A stretch of 36,519 nt of DNA. Origin: Chlamydiia bacterium. GTDB taxonomy: Bacteria; Chlamydiota; Chlamydiia; Chlamydiales; JAAKFR01. Below the pieces are notes generated by a model. That model did not search any database. It was not told the DNA's origin and saw only the letters and a program-made list of their open reading frames with translations. The translations under genes were made by a program, and so were the position numbers. The stretch lies in NCBI GenBank assembly GCA_020440555.1, contig JAGRNW010000007.1, forward strand, positions 1 through 36,519. Direction: 5' to 3'. Shown in pieces: positions 25,361-31,752 of this stretch (position 1 is its first letter; each line of letters begins with the position of its first letter).

Positions 25361-26670
25361 AAGATATTCAACTAGATAGTTTGTGTGGTCCTACTCACAA
25401 CTTTGCAGGGTTAGGTCGAGGAAATCCTCCTTCGGCCTCCCACTTTCACCTTCCCTCAAATCCCAAAAAAGGAGCTCTTGAGGGGTTATATAAAATGAAA
25501 CAAGTAGCCGATTTGGGAATCCCCCAAGCCGTTTTCCCCCCCCATCCTCGTCCAAATTTTGGAATGCTCCATTCTCTTGGATTTGTTGGAATGGATGCCG
25601 AAGTCATTAGGAACGCAGCCAAACGAGCCCCTCATATTTTGGCAGCAAGTTACTCAGCTGCTGCGATGTGGATGGCAAATTCTGCTACTTTCACCCCTTC
25701 ACTTGATGCCCTCGATGGGAGAGCTCATGTGAGTTTAACGAATCTTGCATCCAGTCTTCATAGACATGAAGAATGGAAGAGTCATTATCATTTTTTTGAA
25801 CGTTTTCTCCCTAAAAGGACCCCCTTTGCTCTTCACACCCCCCTTCCCTCAACAATGGATTTTCGAGATGAAGGGTCAGCCAACCATATTCGGTTTTCCT
25901 CCTCGAAAGGTGGAGTGCATCTTTTTGTTTACGGAGAGGGAAAGAAACAACGCCCAAATGTATTCATAGCAAGACAAACTCTTAATGCCCAAGAAGCTGT
26001 CGCCAGACGGCATCATCTCGACCCAAAGGCTTGCCTCTTTGTTCAACAAAATCCTTATGCCGTTGATCAGGGGGTTTTTCATAATGATTTGATTGCTTTT
26101 GGAAAAAATAATTTATTTGTTACTCATCAACATGCTTTTTTAGATCAAAAAAAAGTTTTGTCTATTCTCGAAAAAAAAATAGAGAAAATATGTCAATGTG
26201 AACTCTCTCTCTTTGAAATCAAAGAAAGTGAATTCTCTCTTGAAGAAGCAATAAAAACCTATTTCTTCAATTCTCAATTAATAAAACTCCCTGATGCAGC
26301 AGGTTTTGCCCTCCTTGTTCCCCAAGCAGCGTTTGTTCATCCAAAAGTGAAAAAGATCCTTGAGCGTCTTCCCATTACAAAAGTCATTTCAACACCAGTC
26401 TTTGAAAGTTTAATGGGAGGAGGCGGACCTGCCTGTCTGAGGCTCGAACTTTCCTTCACGCCCGAAGAATTGGCCCTCACAAATTCTCATTTTTACCTAA
26501 ACGATTTTCTTTATGAAAAACTGGTGAAATGGATTGAAACCTATTACAGGGAACAGATCAAATGGGAAGACCTAGCTGACTTTGCTCTCGTCGAGGAGGG
26601 GCGTGCAGCACTCGCAGCCCTAAGAGCCATTCTGACCCTGGAAGACCGGGAAGAAACAATAAAGATTTGA
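25357..26670 (+). CDS. astB: N-succinylarginine dihydrolase
   Basis: Hydrolyses N2-succinylarginine to succinylornithine, two ammonia and CO2; belongs to the amidinotransferase (GME) superfamily. The 437-residue protein has the hallmark N-terminus SLCGPTHNFAGLGRGNPPS. Further landmarks are FPPHPRPNFGML, AAAMWMANSATFTPS, SANHIRF, YAVDQGVFHNDLIAF and the catalytic cysteine C360 in GGGGPACLRLELSF. It is complete. The operon ends here without an astE (succinylglutamate desuccinylase) gene, so the final step would need an enzyme encoded elsewhere. After the stop, 108 bases lead to the promoter of the next transcription unit. Confidence 0.95.
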   Translation: MKDIQLDSLCGPTHNFAGLGRGNPPSASHFHLPSNPKKGALEGLYKMKQVADLGIPQAVFPPHPRPNFGMLHSLGFVGMDAEVIRNAAKRAPHILAASYSAAAMWMANSATFTPSLDALDGRAHVSLTNLASSLHRHEEWKSHYHFFERFLPKRTPFALHTPLPSTMDFRDEGSANHIRFSSSKGGVHLFVYGEGKKQRPNVFIARQTLNAQEAVARRHHLDPKACLFVQQNPYAVDQGVFHNDLIAFGKNNLFVTHQHAFLDQKKVLSILEKKIEKICQCELSLFEIKESEFSLEEAIKTYFFNSQLIKLPDAAGFALLVPQAAFVHPKVKKILERLPITKVISTPVFESLMGGGGPACLRLELSFTPEELALTNSHFYLNDFLYEKLVKWIETYYREQIKWEDLADFALVEEGRAALAALRAILTLEDREETIKI

Positions 26671-26702
26671 TTAAAATCATAAAGAAATGTTAACAAAAGT
26701 CA

Positions 26703-26731
26703 TTGATTTTTAATGAATTATTTGATATAAT
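26703..26731 (+). promoter_or_regulatory. Strong sigma-70/66-type promoter of the three-paralogue locus
   Basis: The -35 TTGATT (26703-26708) and a perfect -10 TATAAT (26726-26731) are separated by exactly 17 bases, in a very AT-rich stretch. The start codon at 26779 follows about 40 bases after the predicted transcription start, with AAGGA at 26766-26770 as ribosome binding site. Confidence 0.75.
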
Positions 26732-26778
26732 TGTTTTTATAATTTGAAAGTCAGATCGTTAATAAAAGGATTAATATT

Positions 26779-27318
26779 ATGGGGATATCAACAAATATGC
26801 CAGTTAAAGGGACGGGAGACAAAGCTTTTCAGAAGGAGGCCGTTCGCACCGCTCACCGAGTTGCTCCCAATGCGAGCTCGACGGCGCAAGGGGCTAATAG
26901 TGGTCATTCATTAGCTTCAGGAGAAATTTTCCTCTTTGTCTTTGAGCTGCTAATTAATTCGATGGAAATTCGTCAAAATACTGTTGTAACAATGGCCGGC
27001 CAGCTGCAAACAAACGCTGCCATTCAAAAGAAGCTGAATGCCGAAAATGCAGCAATTTCATTTGCTCAGGTACCCGATGGTCCAAATGTTGGTCAAGCGA
27101 CCATTAACCGGATCCAAGATGAGAATGAAGAGAAAACAAAAGATAGACAGGATATTCAAAATGAACTGATCACTGAAAGACAGTCAGCCCAAGTGCAGAT
27201 GACCAATACCAATACAAACGTGAACTTTGCCGAGCAAGATGCTTCGGAAGATACTGGATGGCTGAAAACACTTAACACGGTCTTTAAAGTGATCGACCAG
27301 ATCACCCAAAGTCCGTAA
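26779..27318 (+). CDS. Helical protein, paralogue 1 of 3 (candidate T3SS-secreted family)
   Basis: A 179-residue soluble protein with a disordered, Ala/Ser/Gly/Thr-rich N-terminal ~45 residues and no Sec signal, as is usual for T3SS substrates. An amphipathic helical part follows (EIFLFVFELLINSMEIRQNT), then Q/N-rich helices with an ending typical of coiled coils. The pattern is shared with the next two genes. Each has a hydrophobic helix, a polar helix rich in Q and N, a short P-containing linker (FAQVP here), a second polar helix, then a hydrophobic C-terminal helix (WLKTLNTVFKVIDQITQ). The locus lies where I recall CT847-CT849 in C. trachomatis, of which CT847 is a reported T3SS effector. 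Function unknown; secretion is inference. Confidence 0.8.
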   Translation: MGISTNMPVKGTGDKAFQKEAVRTAHRVAPNASSTAQGANSGHSLASGEIFLFVFELLINSMEIRQNTVVTMAGQLQTNAAIQKKLNAENAAISFAQVPDGPNVGQATINRIQDENEEKTKDRQDIQNELITERQSAQVQMTNTNTNVNFAEQDASEDTGWLKTLNTVFKVIDQITQSP

Positions 27319-27362
27319 GACGGATCGTAAAAGATAAAATATTAAAATATTATAGGATAACT

Positions 27363-27965
27363 ATGTCTATTCATTCTGAAATCAATTTAGATCAATTACC
27401 AAAAGCTGCCCCCCCGGGCGGCCCAACAGAGGCAGTGAATGGATCATCCAATTCTTCTCTAGAAAAAGGCGATGCAATTCTCCTGGCCTTTTTCGCCCTT
27501 TTGGATGCTGTGAATGCAAGACAACAGTCGCTACAAGCCCATGCTAAACAGCTACAGGCCAATGGATATGCGCAAGTTAATCTCGATAACGAATTGAAGA
27601 ATTTAGAGTATTACAATGTCCCTTCTCTACAGATCAAAAAAGTGAGACATACTCATAAACACGAACATGCTCGTTGGACTCCTAACGGATACGAATATTA
27701 TACAACTTACACCTATACTTACACCGACAAGGTCATGAATCAACCTGCTGTAGATGCGGTTGAAATGAAAAATCAACAACAGAATGCTATCCGAGATGGA
27801 ATCCAGAACCAGTTGACCCTCTTAAGACAAACAGCAAATATTCAAACGACAGATCTCAATACAAAATCGAACGCAACGATTCAGGCAATGCAACAGGAAT
27901 CTGCTCTTTTGCAGATGCTGCAACAGTTGACGATTAAAATTTTACAAATAAAATTCAAAACATAA
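27363..27965 (+). CDS. Helical protein, paralogue 2 of 3, with His/Tyr-rich insert
   Basis: A 200-residue relative of the flanking genes. Shared blocks are the helix DAILLAFFALLDAVNARQQS, the polar helix LQANGYAQVNLDNELKNLEY, the linker YYNVP, and a second helix pair ending QMLQQLTIKILQI. Unlike its neighbours it carries an insert at about residues 93-124. The insert starts with alternating histidines (RHTHKHEHARW) and continues with a Tyr/Thr-rich run (YEYYTTYTYTYTDK). There is no Sec signal and the N-terminus is polar, so T3SS export is possible. TAGGAT lies 6 bases before the ATG. It is probably co-transcribed from the promoter at 26703, given the 44-base gap. Confidence 0.8.
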   Translation: MSIHSEINLDQLPKAAPPGGPTEAVNGSSNSSLEKGDAILLAFFALLDAVNARQQSLQAHAKQLQANGYAQVNLDNELKNLEYYNVPSLQIKKVRHTHKHEHARWTPNGYEYYTTYTYTYTDKVMNQPAVDAVEMKNQQQNAIRDGIQNQLTLLRQTANIQTTDLNTKSNATIQAMQQESALLQMLQQLTIKILQIKFKT

Positions 27966-27986
27966 ATTAACTAAATAGGTGTTACT

Positions 27987-28523
27987 ATGGGTGCTAAGGA
28001 TGCAATTCAATCCATTAATAACGAAAAACCTTCTCAAAATAATCAAAGTCGATTTGATATTCAGTTTCAAAACCATGAAGCTGTAGAGACAAAAAAGAAT
28101 GAAAGAGGAAATCCTCAGGGGGGAGCAGATCAAATGGACGCCATCTATATGGCTTACTTTTTGATCCTTCAATCGGTTAACCTCCAAAACGATACGGCAG
28201 CGATCCAAGCAAAATCACTGCAAGTCAATGCTATTGAGCAGGTCCAGCTAAACCAAGAGCAAGAAAAGATTCAATATGTGACCATTCCTGCCAATTTAAA
28301 GGGGGAAGCTTTAAATGAGCAAATACCCAAATTTCAAGCACAAAACCAAGAAATTGAGGCAGAGCGACAGGGAATCTCAAATAATCTTCTTCTATTGAGA
28401 CAAAATGCTCAAGTTGGAGAAACTAAGATTGATACCTCCGTGAACAACGTTGAACAATCAGTTCAAGAGGGAGCTGGTTTATTGCACATGCTTGTGAATA
28501 TCTCTAATCAAATCACAAGATAA
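27987..28523 (+). CDS. Helical protein, paralogue 3 of 3 (candidate T3SS-secreted family)
   Basis: A 178-residue third member. The core reads MDAIYMAYFLILQSVNLQND, then AKSLQVNAIEQVQLNQEQEK, the linker YVTIP, a Q-rich helix LLLLRQNAQVGETKIDTSVN and the C-terminal hydrophobic LLHMLVNISNQITR. The N-terminal 45 residues are polar and probably unstructured. It resembles paralogue 2 more closely than paralogue 1 in the second helical half. The D-x-I-Y-x-x-(F/Y) motif also recalls the protein at the window's left edge in the T3SS translocator operon. The gene ends 45 bases before a long imperfect palindrome that could serve as an end-of-operon structure. Confidence 0.8.
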   Translation: MGAKDAIQSINNEKPSQNNQSRFDIQFQNHEAVETKKNERGNPQGGADQMDAIYMAYFLILQSVNLQNDTAAIQAKSLQVNAIEQVQLNQEQEKIQYVTIPANLKGEALNEQIPKFQAQNQEIEAERQGISNNLLLLRQNAQVGETKIDTSVNNVEQSVQEGAGLLHMLVNISNQITR

Positions 28524-28567
28524 TCCTCTTTTGTTTGACACGTTCCTCCCCCTAGGGAACTACCACA

Positions 28568-28675
28568 ACCAAGGCGAAAGGCAGCAGCCTGCATGACTCT
28601 GAAAAACATTATTCTATAATAAATTATTTTTAATGTCTTTTCAGAGTCAAGACAGGCTAGCCTTTCTCCGTTGGT
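28568..28675. repeat. Long imperfect palindrome A (about 108 bp)
   Basis: The left arm (28568-28611) and right arm (28631-28675) pair over about 44 bases with few mismatches. Blocks shared in inverted orientation include GACTCTGAAAA (28595-28605, mirrored at 28638-28648), GAAAGGC and ACCAA. The central 19 bases are AT-only apart from one C. No T-run directly follows the stem and I find no flanking target duplication. It lies 45 bases after the third paralogue gene. It may be a transcription terminator or mRNA-stabilising structure, or a decayed mobile palindrome. Confidence 0.75.
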
Positions 28676-28690
28676 CCTTTTTTCTTCCTC

Positions 28691-28863
28691 TTCTAACCTG
28701 AGTTTTGGGTTTTTCTCCCTCAGATTCAGTGAGTTTGCTTGCACCTCTTGTGCTTTTTAGACTCGTAAAGGGCCCTTGGCCATTTACTTCGTCTGAAAAT
28801 CCCAAGATTTGCGGAGCAAACTCCTCTGAATCCGAGGAAGACAACCCAAAACTCAGGTTTCTA
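28691..28863. mobile_element. MITE-like palindromic element with 5-bp target duplication
   Basis: A 163-bp element (28696-28858) has perfect 16-bp terminal inverted repeats: ACCTGAGTTTTGGGTT at 28696-28711 and its reverse complement at 28843-28858. Inverted similarity continues inward almost to the centre (GGCC-CTT-GGCC, 28771-28781), so the whole element can fold into one long hairpin. It is flanked by a direct repeat TTCTA at 28691-28695 and 28859-28863, as expected for a target-site duplication. It encodes no transposase. It sits in the gene-free stretch between the three-paralogue locus and the next gene. Confidence 0.85.
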
Positions 28864-28907
28864 ATTTTTATTGACTCTCTAAGCAATAGGGAGTAAAACA
28901 TTTTCTA

Positions 28908-28935
28908 TTGTTTACTTAAAAATTCATCTTATATA
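28908..28935 (+). promoter_or_regulatory. Candidate promoter upstream of a hairpin leader
   Basis: TTGTTT (28908-28913), 16 bases, then TATATA (28930-28935); an alternative -10 is TATAAA (28932-28937) with 18 bases. Transcription would start near 28941, exactly at the 5' arm of the 12-bp stem described next. Confidence 0.5.
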
Positions 28936-28938
28936 AAG

Positions 28939-29004
28939 AATCTGCCTATGAGAGGAAACATGAAAACAAGTTCTAGCATTGAGCCTTGCATAGGCAGATT
29001 TTTT
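28939..29004 (+). promoter_or_regulatory. Hairpin leader or small RNA with terminator-like end
   Basis: AATCTGCCTATG (28939-28950) pairs perfectly with CATAGGCAGATT (28989-29000), and four more T follow (29001-29004). With the promoter just upstream, a transcript would have its 5' and 3' ends paired. This is either a ~60-nt small RNA or an attenuator in the leader of the gene at 29036. Confidence 0.5.
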
Positions 29005-29010
29005 GCGTAA
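28960..29010 (+). CDS. Possible 16-residue leader peptide
   Basis: A short frame, MKTSSSIEPCIGRFFA, starts 5 bases after GAGAGGA, a good ribosome binding site. Its last third lies in the 3' arm of the hairpin, so translation to the end would melt the stem. This is the geometry of a translation-coupled attenuator, but a frame this short could occur by chance. Confidence 0.25.
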   Translation: MKTSSSIEPCIGRFFA

Positions 29011-29035
29011 AATGCATTAAAAAAACAGGAACCCT

Positions 29036-29629
29036 ATGGCCTTCTTCCGGCTATTTTATTTTTTCCTTTTATCCCTTCCCCTCCACGCAGAGGTTCCAAG
29101 TCAACTTGTCTTTCGATCGGAACCCCAGAATGGCTACTTTTTAGAAACCGAGGATGACACTTATGGAAAAGTGACAGTCAAAGATGACTCTGAGATCTAT
29201 ATTGTTTTCGCCGATCTCAATGACAATGATCAAGCTTATGCCTATCTAAACCACGATAAAAACGATATTACTATGAAAGTTCTGGATGAAAATCATTTTT
29301 CTTTGGGAAATGTCATCCGTACAAATTCCCATCTGACTGGAATCAATTATCTGATCTATGATCCCCAAGGCTCCCTACAGGCCAAAGGGAAACTCAATTT
29401 TGTAGGAACCCGCATCATCATCCGGGACCCAAATAACCATTGGACAAAATTTGCTACATTCCATAGACCCAATTTTAAAATTCCTACCCGAAAAGATTAT
29501 TGGTATCTGACAATTCACAAAAATGAAAGAATCGATCCTCGCGTCTTGATTATGATTGGAACATTACAAGCTGAAATAGAAAAAAACAACAGCCCTATAC
29601 GCCGTTGGAGCCTGTGTTTAGAGGAATGA
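29036..29629 (+). CDS. Exported hypothetical protein
   Basis: A 197-residue protein with an N-terminal signal peptide (AFFRLFYFFLLSLPLHAEVP; probable cleavage after LHA). The mature part is rich in beta-strand-like stretches and Asp/Asn (FADLNDNDQAYAYLNHDKND, VGTRIIIRDPNN), suggesting a beta-sandwich periplasmic or surface protein. It has one cysteine near the C-terminus and no lipobox. I do not recognise a family. AGGAA precedes the ATG by 5 bases. The upstream 120 bases contain a promoter, a hairpin and a possible leader peptide, so expression may be regulated by attenuation. The next gene (pncA) is convergent, 3 bases away. Confidence 0.75.
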   Translation: MAFFRLFYFFLLSLPLHAEVPSQLVFRSEPQNGYFLETEDDTYGKVTVKDDSEIYIVFADLNDNDQAYAYLNHDKNDITMKVLDENHFSLGNVIRTNSHLTGINYLIYDPQGSLQAKGKLNFVGTRIIIRDPNNHWTKFATFHRPNFKIPTRKDYWYLTIHKNERIDPRVLIMIGTLQAEIEKNNSPIRRWSLCLEE

Positions 29630-29632
29630 CGG

Positions 29633-30241
29633 CTATAAACTGATTGATTCAACAAGATGGGCCCCAGCCTCTTGACAAGCTTCAAGTGCTCTCATACTAT
29701 CTCCAGGATGCATATCGATTCCACGACAACAATCGACCACAACAAATGTTCTAAGACCCAAAGCTCTCGCATCCTTCACTGTGTATTTGACACAGTAATC
29801 GATGGCAAGTCCCACAATATAGACTGTATCCACCCTTTTCTCTTGAAGATATTCAAAAAGACCCGTTGACCGCTTCTGTTCGTTATCGTAGAAACCACTA
29901 TAACTATCAATATGGATATCTGTCCCTTTATAAAAGGTTTTAGCAATTAAATCAGATTTCAAGTTTTTGGGAAATTCCGATCCATGGGTCTCTTGAACAC
30001 AATGAATTGGCCACAGCTCTTGTGGATGCCCTTGATATTCAATGATTTCAAAATCCTCTTTTCCATGAGTTTTTGCAAAACTGCTATGATTTTCAGGATG
30101 ATAATCTTTTGTAGCAACGACGAGATCAAAATGAGAAATCAATTTGTTAATTGGCTCAATGATCTCATTTGCAGATGGGACGGGAAGACTACCTCCTGGG
30201 AGAAAATCATTTTGAACATCGATGATGACTAAAGCTGTCAA
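29633..30241 (-). CDS. pncA: Nicotinamidase
   Basis: Deamidates nicotinamide to nicotinate in NAD salvage; isochorismatase-like hydrolase fold. The 202-residue protein has the catalytic Asp in IIDVQNDFLPGGSL (D8). Metal ligands are in KDYHPENHSSF (D46, H48) with a third histidine in WPIHCVQETHGSEF. Further landmarks are the lysine region YKGTDIHIDSYSGFYDN and the nucleophilic cysteine in YIVGLAIDYCVKYTVKDA. All active-site residues appear intact. It overlaps the end of pncB by 4 bases (ATGA), so the two successive salvage enzymes are translationally coupled. Confidence 0.95.
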   Translation of the reverse strand: MTALVIIDVQNDFLPGGSLPVPSANEIIEPINKLISHFDLVVATKDYHPENHSSFAKTHGKEDFEIIEYQGHPQELWPIHCVQETHGSEFPKNLKSDLIAKTFYKGTDIHIDSYSGFYDNEQKRSTGLFEYLQEKRVDTVYIVGLAIDYCVKYTVKDARALGLRTFVVVDCCRGIDMHPGDSMRALEACQEAGAHLVESISL

Positions 30242-31707
30242 CCTACAAGCTCCCTTCTCACTTTATGGACAAGATTGATCTTAAGATTCAACAGAGATGC
30301 TTCCATCCCAACAGGGTAAATATGAGGATTGATAAACCGTTTGATACTTTTGTCAAAGCGTCCTAACTCTTTTTGCCCTTTTTGACGAATGAAGTCAAGT
30401 TTTGGCAAATTGTAAACAAGCTCCCCTTTTCTAAAAATAGGAACGAGTAAATCTCTATATTTTAAATCTTTATTCAAGCGACGTTCTTTTGTTCGATCGA
30501 AGGGATCAACGATAAGGCACCCCTTTGAAAGATCCGTATTCCGATCATAAATACAATCGGCGATAGATTGATTGTTTTTAAAATATCGTCTGACCTGGAG
30601 AATTCCAGGATCGGAGACTTTTGTCATTTGTTCAGAAAGTTTCAGCTTATACTCCCACTCTCCACCTGGGTTACGCAGTGCTGAAAGTTTATAAACACCG
30701 TCGAGAGCTGATTGTCCGTGTCCAGTGACAAGGTTAGTTCCTACTCCCCAAACATCGATTTTAGCCCCTTGCGACTTAAGATCTGCGATAATCGTTTCAT
30801 CTAACTCATTGCTGGCGTAGATTTTTGTATCCTTAAAACCCTCAGAATCAAGAAGTTTACGACTTTCAACGCTCAAATAATTGAGATCTCCTGAATCGAG
30901 GCGTATTCCCAATAAATCCTTTCCCTGACGTTTGAGCCATTTACCTATTTCAATGGCATTTTTAACCCCTCTTATAGTGTCGTAAGTATCGACCAAAAAG
31001 ACACAATTGCCAGGTAACACCTCGGCATAGGCTTCAAAAGATTTGAGCTCAGATTCAAAGGCCATTACCCAGCTATGGGCATGCGTTCCCCGGACGGGAA
31101 TCCCCAGCTCTTTCCCAACGTAAACATTGGATGTAGCAAAGCATCCCCCAATATAAGCAGATCTCGTTGCAGTGATCGCGCCATCAATTCCTTGTGCTCG
31201 TCTTAAGCCAAATTCCAAGACAGGATCCCCCCTTGCAGCAAGACACACACGAGCTGCTTTGGTTGCAATTAGAGTGGGGAAATTGACCAAAGTAAGCAGG
31301 GCAGATTCGAGCAATTGGCACTGAATTAAGGGACCCATGACCCTGACCAAAGGTTCATAAGGGAAAACTACTTCTCCTTCTTCCATCGCATCGATGTCAC
31401 ATGTAAAATGAAGATGACCAAGATAATTGAGAAATTCTTCCTCAAAAAGAGGGAATCCATCAGCGCCGGTAATTGTTGAAAGATAGTCGAGATCAGAACG
31501 ATCGAACTGATAGTTGGTGAGATAGTCGATCACGCTTTCTAATCCGGCAGTTATGCTAAATCCTCCATTAAATGGCTTACGACGAAAAAAAAGATGAAAA
31601 ACTGCCTCCTGATCGGTCATTTTTCTTTTCCAGTAAGCGTATGCCATGGTAATTTCATAAAAATCGGTAAGCAAAGCAAAGGATCTCTGTTTAAAAAGTG
31701 AATTCAT
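30238..31707 (-). CDS. pncB: Nicotinate phosphoribosyltransferase
   Basis: Converts nicotinate and PRPP to nicotinate mononucleotide, ATP-stimulated. The protein (489 residues from the chosen start) has FALLTDFYEITMAYAYWK at the N-terminus, then FGLRRAQGIDGAITATRSAY and the phospho-acceptor histidine region RGTHAHSWVMAFESE. The PRPP-site segment GIRLDSGDLNYLS and YASNELDE follow. I chose ATG 31707 (MNSLFKQRSF) because it has AGAGG just upstream and places the conserved block at the usual distance; ATG 31725 would add six residues. It runs into pncA with a 4-base overlap and is divergent from the rhomboid-like gene. Confidence 0.95.
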   Translation of the reverse strand: MNSLFKQRSFALLTDFYEITMAYAYWKRKMTDQEAVFHLFFRRKPFNGGFSITAGLESVIDYLTNYQFDRSDLDYLSTITGADGFPLFEEEFLNYLGHLHFTCDIDAMEEGEVVFPYEPLVRVMGPLIQCQLLESALLTLVNFPTLIATKAARVCLAARGDPVLEFGLRRAQGIDGAITATRSAYIGGCFATSNVYVGKELGIPVRGTHAHSWVMAFESELKSFEAYAEVLPGNCVFLVDTYDTIRGVKNAIEIGKWLKRQGKDLLGIRLDSGDLNYLSVESRKLLDSEGFKDTKIYASNELDETIIADLKSQGAKIDVWGVGTNLVTGHGQSALDGVYKLSALRNPGGEWEYKLKLSEQMTKVSDPGILQVRRYFKNNQSIADCIYDRNTDLSKGCLIVDPFDRTKERRLNKDLKYRDLLVPIFRKGELVYNLPKLDFIRQKGQKELGRFDKSIKRFINPHIYPVGMEASLLNLKINLVHKVRRELVG

Positions 31708-31752
31708 GTTCCTCTCTACTTTCATTCAAATCATAACGAACAATCAAAAATA

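Noticed and set aside
28508-28901. Overlapping open frames of 63-84 codons on both strands over the palindromes
   Set aside because: They are by-products of the long inverted repeats and the MITE; no ribosome binding site or recognisable domain.
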